From positions 1 through 44,590 of the forward strand of contig NZ_JAAFHA010000023.1 of the NCBI RefSeq assembly GCF_010365055.1: a stretch of 44,590 nucleotides of DNA, given 5' to 3'. The translations under genes were made by a program, and so were the position numbers. The notes under the pieces were generated by a model. That model was given only the letters and a program-made list of their open reading frames with translations. It searched no databases and was not told the origin of the DNA. This DNA is from Rhodoferax sp. GTDB lineage: Bacteria > Pseudomonadota > Gammaproteobacteria > Burkholderiales > Burkholderiaceae_C. Shown piece after piece: positions 36,301 to 43,173 of this stretch; the stretch's first letter is position 1, and every line of letters starts with the position of its first letter.

Positions 36301-38600
36301 GAGTTGGTGCTCAAAATCACCCCCAAGGCATCGGGTGCCACGGTGGTCGCAGAATGCGCCGCAACGTGCAGTTGTGGTGTCAGTGCCAATATGTCGGCAA
36401 TGACTGGGTCGCTGTCACCATAAGTCCGCGTCAGAGTACTGAGGGGGCTGTCGCCAAGTCCCAGTCGCACAGCATCGCTACCAAACAATTGTCCAAAGCG
36501 CGTTGTCACGCCGTTTTCAATAAATTTAATACTCTGTTCACCGCGGATGGTGCTGCCGGTCTTCTCATCGGTCCAGGTCACGCGTTGCCCACTCAGCGAC
36601 AGCACGGGATTCATCGACGCGACCTGCAGATTGCCAGTCAGGCTGAGGGTTTCGTAGACATTAATGTCGCCCGTCAGCAGTATCTGCGTAGTGCCATAGG
36701 CAGGTGTTGCCGTTGGCGAGATCGCCGCCGTCAGGCCGTTGCCGTTGAACTTGCCGAGCGAAATACGATCAACCTCGCGGTTTGTATTGCCCGCGCCGTC
36801 GGCCAGGGTCAGCGACAGCTTGCCGTTGCTGTTGATAAAGTTGGCGTCACGTACGTTGATTTCAGCAGCACCGGCACCCCGCTCGGCATCCACCACGCCA
36901 TGCGCCGCCGTGTCGTTGGCCACGATGTTCCAGTTGCCATCAGCCGTGTTGAAGGTGCCGCTGAGCATGACCGAGCGCCCAGCCGACAGATTCAGGTCGC
37001 CACCAGGCGTGGTGGGCGTTCGCGTCACGAAGCTGAAGTTATCGAGCCAGCTGATGTCCTGGCTGGCCTGCAGGCTGACGGTGACCCCCGTGCTGAGCAA
37101 GGCGGTGAGATCGGACTCCAACAGATGGGTGATTGCACCTGGCGTGGAGTAGCTGTAGTTGCCAGCCGCGTCGGAGGGGACGAGAGAATCACGGTCGATC
37201 ACGATGTCTTGCGGATCGATCAACAAGTGACCACCCTTGCCCAAGTCAATGTGCTTGAGCGCAACCGATTGCACCGTGGACTTGGCAGATACCTCTATGG
37301 CGCCGCCTGCTAACGCGCCACGCGCCGAGATGGCCCCTTGCATCGCGGTGGTGCTGTCGCTCCAGACGATGGCGGTGCCGCCCGTTCCCGCCACGCCGGT
37401 GGCAGAAACATTGATGTTGCTGGCGGCGTCTACAAGGGTCGTTGTGGCGTTGGTGATGGCGGTCGTATTCCCAAAGCGTCCTGCAAAAAGCGCTGCGTTC
37501 GCGGCGTCGCCTGGCTGCTCGCGTCCGCCTTGAAACGCCCCGCCCAAGCGGACCAGACCGCCACGCTCGGTGCCGGTAGCGCTAAGTGATGCGCCTTCAA
37601 GGACGACATGGGCGCCCGTCACGTCAATGCGTCCCCCCAAGGTGTCGCCATCAGCGGTCAAAGCGCCCGTGACGCGCACGGTACCGCCCGGCCCCCCTTC
37701 CAGCACAATGGCGCCGTTCTTGCCGGACACGCGGCGGGCACTGATTGCGCCGGGCATGTTCACCGCCTCGCGCAAAGCCTGCCGCACGGTGGAGGCCTTG
37801 AGCATGACGATGCCGCCATTGGCTTCAATGACACCGCTGTTCGTCACCAGGGCTTGACCATCGGCGCCAGCCGCGCTGGTCGGCAGCATCAGCTGCAGAA
37901 AGCCATCGCCACTGAGATCCAGCGTAGCCGCCTCGCCCGAGCCAAGAGCCACTTTGCCCAGCAGGGCACTGATCAGCCCTTCGTTGGCGACCGTGCCACC
38001 CAGCAGCCCCACCGTGCCACCGGGGCCCGTAATGATCTGGCCACGATTAAGGACGGAACCACCTTTGCCACTGAAAAGATACTTGCCACCCATGAATGCG
38101 TTCTCATCCATGCGTAATGTCGAGGCAATGAAGCCAGTGCGCGTGTCCACCAGACCTGTCGGTGTAATGGCAATGCCATTCTGATTGATCAGATAGACCG
38201 TACCATTGCCTGTGAGCGTGCCGGCGATCGTGGAGGCGCTATTGCCGGTCACGATATTCAGGGTTGCGGCGCTTGCATTGGGCTGGGCAAAAGTCACCCG
38301 GTTGCCTTGGGCGATGCTGAAGTTGCTCCAATTAATGACTGCCCGCTGCGTGCTCTGATTCACCAGCAAAGCACCTTTCGCGGGTGTTTGCACCTTGGCC
38401 GAGCCTGCCGTCACTTGTGCGCCAGCGGGCAAGTCAAGGGCCGAAGAGGCCATGGGTAAGGCCGAAAGACCCAGCGACGCTAGCGCACCGATTACGCGTT
38501 TGCGCGCCGAGGCAGATTTGCCATGTCCTTTGGAAAGCTCGGAAACGGCAACCCAGGCGTTGGACACCCGGCTCCAGACAATGCGGTAGTGGTGATTCAA
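30318..38600 (-). CDS. Two-partner secretion exoprotein (TpsA) with MBG/YDG-type repeats
   Basis: A giant adhesin-like protein of 2760 residues. It starts with the extended ESPR-type signal: NHHYRIVWSRVSNAWVAVSE follows the initiator, then a basic KSASARKR and ALASLGLSALPMASSA. The TPS secretion domain covers about residues 60-300 (NRVTFAQPNASAATLNIVTG; LINQNGIAITPTG, with NQNG where FHA has NPNG). Residues about 725-2390 are about 17 beta-rich repeats of the MBG type. A Gly/Ser/Ala-rich stretch (about 2400-2600) and an unrecognised helical end of about 100 residues follow. The open frame reaches 38831, but the TTG at 38600 gives the family N-terminus and overlaps the TpsB stop. It would be secreted across the outer membrane through TpsB. 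Confidence 0.9.
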   Translation of the reverse strand: MNHHYRIVWSRVSNAWVAVSELSKGHGKSASARKRVIGALASLGLSALPMASSALDLPAGAQVTAGSAKVQTPAKGALLVNQSTQRAVINWSNFSIAQGNRVTFAQPNASAATLNIVTGNSASTIAGTLTGNGTVYLINQNGIAITPTGLVDTRTGFIASTLRMDENAFMGGKYLFSGKGGSVLNRGQIITGPGGTVGLLGGTVANEGLISALLGKVALGSGEAATLDLSGDGFLQLMLPTSAAGADGQALVTNSGVIEANGGIVMLKASTVRQALREAVNMPGAISARRVSGKNGAIVLEGGPGGTVRVTGALTADGDTLGGRIDVTGAHVVLEGASLSATGTERGGLVRLGGAFQGGREQPGDAANAALFAGRFGNTTAITNATTTLVDAASNINVSATGVAGTGGTAIVWSDSTTAMQGAISARGALAGGAIEVSAKSTVQSVALKHIDLGKGGHLLIDPQDIVIDRDSLVPSDAAGNYSYSTPGAITHLLESDLTALLSTGVTVSLQASQDISWLDNFSFVTRTPTTPGGDLNLSAGRSVMLSGTFNTADGNWNIVANDTAAHGVVDAERGAGAAEINVRDANFINSNGKLSLTLADGAGNTNREVDRISLGKFNGNGLTAAISPTATPAYGTTQILLTGDINVYETLSLTGNLQVASMNPVLSLSGQRVTWTDEKTGSTIRGEQSIKFIENGVTTRFGQLFGSDAVRLGLGDSPLSTLTRTYGDSDPVIADILALTPQLHVAAHSATTVAPDALGVILSTNSLAVAGPGVLASAGSNNLTLSATNSLAFASGLTSGYFIDLAPATLALTITPRTVTPTVSAGAYIYGSPAAVTSLTGVVNGDVINPVAMLNGTVGVNMANNGVGFGFAETVAAGLSNFSLTGLFGTKASNYSLDLSGVTGSTLAITPKALSYVAGSGGQTYGSLGIMPSASLSGIVAGDDVVPVVALNAAGQAVSLTDRLPAGTYASDVAGLTGSKAGNYAVAATGNTSGQYVVDPKSVAVTYNASPVMSTYGTQTTLEAPTLTGILMGDTVTGTFGASLSGAPVTLTPTTPAGNYSAVVTGLGGASSSNYVLAGGNNYGSLSIAKKTLTYSGSNSSQVYGQLSLPSPTLNGIVGTDSVGAVQRITYPLSFNLAGESGAFPVGNYGVDLVALTGASTANYTLAASGNTPSQVAITPKPVTFSLASASSTYGTNAVLPTANLSGIVSGDVVAAGPVVAIGNGAAALNASTAAGYYTLGIHGLTGNGVANNYMLASSGNTTGALTIAPKTLTWAVASNTGTYGNALTNATTLSGLVPGDSVASSISAFDGNGAALARPTVGTYGVGVTSLTGPLANNYALATMGNTMGAVNIGPRPLTYTVAPTHSVYGTLAQDGAVVLSNVLPGDSVGTATVGYQVASAPVVLTERSQVGSYTAQVTALTGGNPNYVVASTGNTNGVLTIAPKPITFNTVNAGSTYGSAAVLEAGTLSGVLAGDTVLPGATTLATGLLPIERQAAGSYALITPSLSGAQAGNYTIAATGSTSGTLDIAPKPLTYELKIHWWDQLLADTVTYGEVHRIADFYTGFETPGTQLCRAAGCVVTSGVVSTLSGVLAGDDVSLQVNSPTLPVSTSGAYTVGTYRWTGGALSSPNYVLAATGNTDKTLTILPRPLQVSPVGNSQAIYSHNEVEYGSTAGAVPAVNLNLGDTFDIFFSFPLRNVDQVTATAEYVTPQGNVARLAERQAAGEYRVVMKGGLTGVDAGNYVIPGKTETTLIVSPKRVTAQFSDASSTYGEQAGMPIPVLSGVLPGDSLGTKISIDGNANFVLDPRTPADRYYVGLAGNTGADAGNYWIVGAQSQFTRYNYPNYPNIFGSLKIKPKPLTVVADTEIFSITYGDYITKDMALTGVLAGDNVQVTPKAQSWVYGSDAPRLDINGARLEAGSYDIWADLSGSSSRNYILVPKTFGRIDVAKFNLTGLADRKVTYGDKVYWDSLEVQGVGGDRLGYTTSFSRIYGVPTLVNGYLNAGMYQLDLSARYGPTHNYDMPSTQLVTVLPRELTWQPAAASTITYGATTPINVGTLSGMFPWDDVNIKTATIGSLTDRALTPDKTFWADQKTYSFTDQPDNKRLNAGAYTMPVTTGGLAGAQSSNYVLPPMKTPLVLNVLPKVITYSVRDRNAQYGNYAVCSGLCFDLWEPDPLNYRLVTLNGVLDDNKFVGSTWNVEPGVKGTIGVIDANGVSSAMTATTPLGKYRMEVSGLTGAYAKNYQIDQARSQTGELEVVPMWLTYTTSSAIYLPGPGFIGKPGIPTLRGPKGTPINGDDVQPIVDVSDPNGNDVFNLSDLTEGRYSFSVTKLSGKDAANYRISSYQYAGGPYGKNDVGTLDVFADTRFGMRDTATMSVPTVPHYDPPVPPPRATRPSLPSVEVGTRTGTQTGTSTTLGAATLSEESKASAGASAGASATGASAQADANAETKLTADFGAGSVSVGGKAGASADVSVGKDGAKVSAETSASANVEGGGGGSAGPVGDVEGKGTLEVNAGAKGEGAATVKDGKISTGGDLSAGVGASATGQFGVSGSVGSADATATLVSPGSVGGSGGASAGYSDGALSVSMNLGAKLGIGGFNLKLDFKVDLGDIVGDLEDAFKPLTDLFGGSSKPDPVGDAFRTAESLKGDPLRRLAFMQQNSDWKKYDKNAIWGMEWDLQNFEALLQGYPNLIAYQQNAQATMLQLLKTDPAAAIRYAHANDFNRQVRDMEGGILQTAESLGLKFVVNGNSTTLANR
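31500..36425 (-). repeat. Array of about 17 MBG/YDG-type protein repeats in TpsA
   Basis: Each unit is about 75-85 residues. It begins with a TYGS/VYGT/EYGE-like turn and is followed by xxxLSGVLxGDxV. GNYxLAxTGNTxGxLTIxPKxLTY joins one unit to the next. The repeats are diverged from each other, more so towards the C-terminus, where units carry longer inserts. They encode beta-sandwich-like stalk domains seen in long adhesins. Confidence 0.8.
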
Positions 38601-40360
38601 AATTGCACCTGCCCTTTGACAAAGAATTGGTTGTCGTTGAAAACGGAGGGATCGGACTCGTGGCGGCCATACTCCATCGAGAAGTTGACGTTTTTCAATT
38701 GCATGCGCAGGCCAAAGCCGAACGCTATGCCAAGTCCGCGGCCGGTTCCTGTGGCAAGCTGGCTTGTGGTCTCGCCTGCCGCGCCAAAGACATAGGGCGC
38801 AAGATTCGCATTGGCTGAACTCACTTGCCAAGTGACGGGCCGCGAGAACTCCTGGCGCAGCATCCAGCCGCCATCGTCAGAAATTGAACCCGAGACAAAC
38901 GTTGACAGCGCGTCCTCGCCGTCGAGGCTGAACAACTCACTGCCTGGCAGCACGCCCTTGAGGGCCTTTTGCACACGCAGTGATGACTTGGACTGCACGC
39001 CCAGGGTGAGCGGCTGCTCATAGGCCACATTGCCTTCAAATTTGATAAAGGTCGGATCTGCATCCGGGCGAGACATCGCGATACCACTGGTGGCTACATC
39101 TGCCTTCGTGCGGGTGCCAATGCCCGATATCCCACTGGAAAGAGTGGCACCGACATTGACACGTCTTGACAGATCGAATGACTTGCTCCAAGCCGCCCCC
39201 ACACGCGCTACGCGCAGTTGGTCCTTGTCGAGCACAAACGCACCCAGGCTCGAGCCATCGGCGGCTGTCAGCTCAAACTCGGGCAGGGTGTCGATTTGAC
39301 TGGTGGCGTCCAGCGTTGCGGTAATCGTCAGTTCTTCCTGGCGATTGAGAATCAGCGGGTAAATAAGGCGCAGGGTGGTGCGTTCGAATTTGCTGAGGGT
39401 TTGGGGAACGCCTGGCGGCGGTACAGGCTGGCTGACCGAAGCCGTGTATTCGGGGTTGATTGCGAGGCCATTGTTCCCCAGCGGGATGATGAAACCGCCA
39501 CCGGTAACGCGTCTCGGCGCGTCACCGTTCAACGCGGCACTCAAGTCCTGCCCGCCCGATACATTGGCATAGACTTGCATGCCAACGCCGATAGGCTCAT
39601 TCAGGGTGAGCTGCAATGTAGTTTGCCAAGGTCCCAATGCGTTCGAGAGTTGGTTGTCTGCCGAAATCGATCCACTGGCGCGTGTGAACTTGCCGTCCAG
39701 CGTCAACACGACGCCGCCAGGCTCGGCGCCCGCCGCCATGGTGCTGCGCATTTCCAGACCAGGTGAGCGCCCTGCAATCGTCAGGGCGCGTTCCAGCGCA
39801 TCGCCGCTCAGATGGCGCTGGCCGACCAAGCGCTGCATGACGGTCAATACACGGCGGCGGGAGCGTTCATCCACGGCGCTGGCATCGATGCGTTCAACGA
39901 ATCCGTCGAGCACGATCAATTGCAGCGTGTCACCGTCCTTGAGCGATTGCGGCGGCAGCAAAACACGGACCAACGCATAGCCTGCTTCGCGGTAAAGCAT
40001 TTCGATCGATTCAGCCAGCTGGTAGAGCTCAGCCACTGACATGCGTTGCGTTCGAACCTGTGCCAACAGCACTTCGGTGTCGGCTGCGAACTCGGCAAAT
40101 CCATCCTTGACGGAGACATCGCCAATCCGCACAAACAGCTCCTGTGCATTTGACGGCACTTCGGCGGGCGCCGGTTGCGGCAGGCCAACAGGCGGTTTGG
40201 CTGGCGTTTGCGGCCGCAGGTCGCGTGGTGTGACGAGTGGCGCTTGCTGGCCGGAAACCAGCAGTGGTGTCAAGCAGAACGGCAGGACCCATACCAAGCG
40301 CAACACAGCGTTGACAGGACAACGTAAGAAAGCGCCAAAAAATGGATGTTTATATGGCAT
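38597..40360 (-). CDS. Two-partner secretion outer-membrane transporter (TpsB/FhaC/ShlB family)
   Basis: About 587 residues from the ATG at 40360 (608 from an alternative ATG at 40423). It has a signal peptide (MPYKHPFFGAFLRCPVNAVL and more), a Pro-rich linker, and POTRA-like segments (FVRIGDVSVKDG; MLYREAGYALVRVLLPP; DGDTLQLIVLDGFVERI, about residues 75-160). A C-terminal 16-strand-type barrel ends in QFFVKGQVQF with a terminal Phe. It recognises the TPS domain of TpsA and moves it outwards. The loop that carries VRGY in FhaC reads LSTF (about residue 480), and the FxDxG partner reads FGAAG (about 524). The stop TGA overlaps the TTG start of TpsA. No good ribosome-binding site precedes either possible start. 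Confidence 0.9.
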   Translation of the reverse strand: MPYKHPFFGAFLRCPVNAVLRLVWVLPFCLTPLLVSGQQAPLVTPRDLRPQTPAKPPVGLPQPAPAEVPSNAQELFVRIGDVSVKDGFAEFAADTEVLLAQVRTQRMSVAELYQLAESIEMLYREAGYALVRVLLPPQSLKDGDTLQLIVLDGFVERIDASAVDERSRRRVLTVMQRLVGQRHLSGDALERALTIAGRSPGLEMRSTMAAGAEPGGVVLTLDGKFTRASGSISADNQLSNALGPWQTTLQLTLNEPIGVGMQVYANVSGGQDLSAALNGDAPRRVTGGGFIIPLGNNGLAINPEYTASVSQPVPPPGVPQTLSKFERTTLRLIYPLILNRQEELTITATLDATSQIDTLPEFELTAADGSSLGAFVLDKDQLRVARVGAAWSKSFDLSRRVNVGATLSSGISGIGTRTKADVATSGIAMSRPDADPTFIKFEGNVAYEQPLTLGVQSKSSLRVQKALKGVLPGSELFSLDGEDALSTFVSGSISDDGGWMLRQEFSRPVTWQVSSANANLAPYVFGAAGETTSQLATGTGRGLGIAFGFGLRMQLKNVNFSMEYGRHESDPSVFNDNQFFVKGQVQF

Positions 40361-40665
40361 GCATTCGGACTGACTTTGGGAAGAAAAGGCCAGGGAATCA
40401 CTGAATTTTTGAGTCGGCAACATGTGAAATTTCGCTTATCCGAGTGGTGCTGAAGTGGTGTTTGGCCTGCGCCGGGTCATGTGGCGACTCACATCTGAGT
40501 CACAGCCTCGGCTGGCTCTCTGTGCCGTGATCTTCCGTGCCCGGGCCATGTGTCTATCCGTACGAATTGATTGAGGTCAATTCTTAAAGACCCACTGTAC
40601 GAAACATGACGCCTCTTTGAAATGGTCCATCTGGACCAGACGCCGCGGATTGATTGGGTGGTTTA
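40361..40665. promoter_or_regulatory. Divergent regulatory region between the TPS operon and the two-component genes
   Basis: About 300 bases without a gene hold three perfect palindromes. They are GACTCA-CATC-TGAGTC (40486-40501), AATTGA-TTGAGG-TCAATT (40565-40582) and TGGTCC-ATCT-GGACCA (40623-40638). The last is 27 bases before the response-regulator start. GTACGAA occurs twice (40560 and 40597). The symmetric sites are candidate operators, perhaps for the response regulator. No unambiguous -35/-10 pair was found on either strand. Confidence 0.5.
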
Positions 40666-41277
40666 ATGGCCGCCATGACTGCGCCCCGCCTCTTGCTCAT
40701 TGACGATCACGCCATGTTTCGCACCGGGCTGAGTCTGGTCATCAGCAGCGCGATACCCGGGGCTCTGATTCTTGAAGCGGGTTCATTGGATGAAGCGACA
40801 AGTAGCGCGCCCGATGATTTGGATCTGGTGCTGCTCGACATCAGACTGACAGGCTTGAGTGGGCTCGAAGGCTTGGCCCTGCTCAAGCGCAAGTGGCCAC
40901 TGGTGCCAGTGTTGATGTTGTCGTCGCAAGATGAGCCCGAGACCGTGCGTTTGGCGTTAGCGCGCGGTGCTATCGGTTTTGTATCGAAGGCTGAGACGGG
41001 TGACAAGATCGTGGCAACGATCCACGCGGTGTTGAAAGGGAACTTCCCGAAACTGGGCGCCTCGATCGAGAACATGACGCAAAAATGCTTGACCGCGCGC
41101 CAATGCGAGGTCCTTGATCTGCTGCATCAAGGGCTCTCGAACAAGCTGATTGCACGAAAACTGACACTTTCTGACAACACCGTGCGTCGCCATGTGCAAG
41201 ACATACTTCAGTTTCTTGGCGTGGTGAGCCGCGCTGAAGCGGTGTTTGCGGCGCGTCAGCAAGGTCTGATCGACTGA
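40666..41277 (+). CDS. Response regulator, NarL/FixJ family
   Basis: This 203-residue regulator has a receiver domain (LLLIDDHAMFRTGLSLVISS; phospho-acceptor D58 in VLLDIRLTG; the switch lysine in GFVSKAE). A C-terminal LuxR-type helix-turn-helix follows: LTARQCEVLDLLHQGLSNKL, then IARKLTLSDNTVRRHVQDIL. The ATG at 40666 (MAAMTAPRL) is used. A TTG at 40654 opens the frame earlier, and an ATG at 40675 gives MTAPRL. The gene is 1 base from the hybrid kinase gene and divergent from the TPS operon. It is the natural candidate for controlling that operon. Confidence 0.92.
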   Translation: MAAMTAPRLLLIDDHAMFRTGLSLVISSAIPGALILEAGSLDEATSSAPDDLDLVLLDIRLTGLSGLEGLALLKRKWPLVPVLMLSSQDEPETVRLALARGAIGFVSKAETGDKIVATIHAVLKGNFPKLGASIENMTQKCLTARQCEVLDLLHQGLSNKLIARKLTLSDNTVRRHVQDILQFLGVVSRAEAVFAARQQGLID

Positions 41278-41278
41278 C

Positions 41279-43069
41279 ATGAAAAATTATCCGCTACGCC
41301 TGGCCGACGGGCGCGTTCTGGTGCAGCAGCTGCATCTGATGTTGAGCAATGTGCGCACCACCGTGCTTCCCGTTTTTGTGGTTTCCCTGTGCATTGTCTG
41401 GACCTTGTCCACCGAGTCCAATGCGATGTATCTGCGCCTCTGGGCTGGCGCCATCATCTTGTCGAATCTGAACTGGTTTCGCTACGCTCAGCGCCAGCTT
41501 GCATCGGGATTGACTCAAGCACAGGCGCCACAGGTAGTGCGTACGCTGACTGTGATTAATCTTGTGGGCGGCTCCTTGTGGGGGTCTCTGGTGTGGATCA
41601 CCTTCGACACCGTGACGCTGGCTGGCGGTGTTCTGGTGTTTGCCTTGATGGCGGGTATGGCGGCAGGGGCCGTTTCCACCCAGGGGCCGATACTGCGCTT
41701 GTACCTGGCCTTTCTGCTTTCCCAAATGGTTGTGGTCGTCAGCAAGCTGTGGTTCATGAGTGATCCGGCTCAATGGAGCCTGGGCGGGGTGATTATTTTG
41801 TATGCCCTGGTCATGCTCGGGCAGGCCGCCAACCTGGCCCGATTGGTCCGCTCGGCCATTGACTTACGCTTTGAGAACCAGGAGCTATTGGAGAAGTTGC
41901 GCCAAGAGTCGGCGCTTTCCAAGGCCGCACAGCGCGAGGCTGAACAGGCCAATGCCGCCAAGTCCAAATTTCTTGCTGCCGCCAGTCACGATTTACGTCA
42001 ACCCATTCATGCCCAGGGCCTGTTCCTGGAGGTGCTGTCGCGCTCGGAGCTAAGTCCCCAGCAACGCGAGCTACTGGCCAGCGCCAGTGCAGCCAGCGAG
42101 GCATCGGCCGAGATGCTCAACACGCTGCTTGATTTTTCACGCATTGAGGCCGGCGTGGTTGAACCGCAAGTGCGGGCGTTCGGGGTACAAACGCTGCTCA
42201 ACAAGATTGAGCGCGAGTTTGTCCAGCAGGCTGATGCCAAGGGCCTGGACTACCGCTCGCGCGAGAGCGCACTGGTGCTGCGATCTGACCCGGCCCTGAT
42301 TGAGATGATTCTGCGCAATTTGATTTCCAACGCGATCCGCTACACCGTACACGGTGGCTTGCTGGTGACCTGCCGACAGCGGGCAGGTGAAGCGGTGCTG
42401 GAAGTCTGGGACACGGGTATAGGCATTGAGCCAGCGCAGCAACGTGAGGTCTTTCGCGAGTTTCACCAGTTGGGCAATCCAGAACGTGATCGACGCAAAG
42501 GTCTGGGTTTGGGCCTGGCCATTGTGGATGGCTTGGCCCGCACACTGGGGCACCCGTTGTCATTGAATTCCAAGATGCAGCAGGGCAGCGTATTTAGGCT
42601 GGTTGTACCCATTACGACAGCCACTGTGCCGCTTGAGCCGGCCTTGCCGGAGCAAAGCAACCACGCGAGGCTGAATGTGCGCGTGCTCTTGATCGATGAC
42701 GAAGAAAGCGTGCGTGCTGGGATGATGCACCTGCTTCAGGATTGGGGCTGCGTCTGCGAGGTTGCAGCGAGCATTGAAGAGGCATTGGCTCTGGCGCGCA
42801 TTCATGCACCCGAGGTGGTCATCAGCGACTACCGATTACGCGAGCAGCGCACCGGCGTCGAGGCGATCCAAGCGCTGCGTGCCTTATTGGGAGACGCTTT
42901 GCCAGCCCTGCTGATTACCGGCGACACCGCGCCTGATCGACTGCGCGAAGCACTGGCCAGCGGCATAACGTTGTTACACAAACCGGTTCCGCCGAGCCAT
43001 CTGTACCGTGGACTGGTGACGGCACTGCCGCCGCAAATGATGTCAAGCGATGCATTGATGCCTTGTTGA
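41279..43069 (+). CDS. Membrane-bound hybrid histidine kinase with C-terminal receiver domain
   Basis: This 596-residue sensor has an N-terminal membrane region of about five or six segments without a sizeable periplasmic domain (about residues 20-195). A coiled-coil stretch (ELLEKLRQESALSKAAQREA) follows. The kinase core has H237 in ASHDLRQPIHAQG, and the ATPase has NLISNAIRYT, DTGIGIEP and KGLGLGLAIV. The receiver domain at about 465-590 has DDEESVRAG and D517 in ISDYRLRE. The signal may be sensed within the membrane or cytoplasm. It begins one base after the response-regulator stop, so the two are co-translated. A phosphorelay through its own receiver to the partner would require a histidine phosphotransfer step that is not visible here. 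Confidence 0.92.
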   Translation: MKNYPLRLADGRVLVQQLHLMLSNVRTTVLPVFVVSLCIVWTLSTESNAMYLRLWAGAIILSNLNWFRYAQRQLASGLTQAQAPQVVRTLTVINLVGGSLWGSLVWITFDTVTLAGGVLVFALMAGMAAGAVSTQGPILRLYLAFLLSQMVVVVSKLWFMSDPAQWSLGGVIILYALVMLGQAANLARLVRSAIDLRFENQELLEKLRQESALSKAAQREAEQANAAKSKFLAAASHDLRQPIHAQGLFLEVLSRSELSPQQRELLASASAASEASAEMLNTLLDFSRIEAGVVEPQVRAFGVQTLLNKIEREFVQQADAKGLDYRSRESALVLRSDPALIEMILRNLISNAIRYTVHGGLLVTCRQRAGEAVLEVWDTGIGIEPAQQREVFREFHQLGNPERDRRKGLGLGLAIVDGLARTLGHPLSLNSKMQQGSVFRLVVPITTATVPLEPALPEQSNHARLNVRVLLIDDEESVRAGMMHLLQDWGCVCEVAASIEEALALARIHAPEVVISDYRLREQRTGVEAIQALRALLGDALPALLITGDTAPDRLREALASGITLLHKPVPPSHLYRGLVTALPPQMMSSDALMPC

Positions 43070-43092
43070 GCCCACTGGCAAACGCGCTACAT

Positions 43093-43139
43093 GCTATATT
43101 TAGAATAGCTGCTCACTCATATTTCACGGGGGCTAGCGG
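43093..43139 (+). repeat. Dispersed ~45-bp repeat, intergenic copy
   Basis: GCTATATTTAGAATAGCTGC, then TCACTCATATTTCACGGGGG, then CTAGCGG. It lies 24 bases after the hybrid kinase stop and before the convergent thioesterase gene. Confidence 0.75.
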
Positions 43140-43173
43140 CTTATTTCTAAATCATTAGCCTGACTATTGGGCG

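Noticed and set aside
31500..36425. Possible CRISPR or DNA tandem repeat
   Set aside because: The periodicity is in the protein (MBG-type domains) and the DNA units are diverged, with no identical short repeats or unique spacers.
38601..38831. 77-codon N-terminal extension of TpsA
   Set aside because: It overlaps tpsB and shows no export-signal features. The ESPR-type signal starts after the TTG at 38600.
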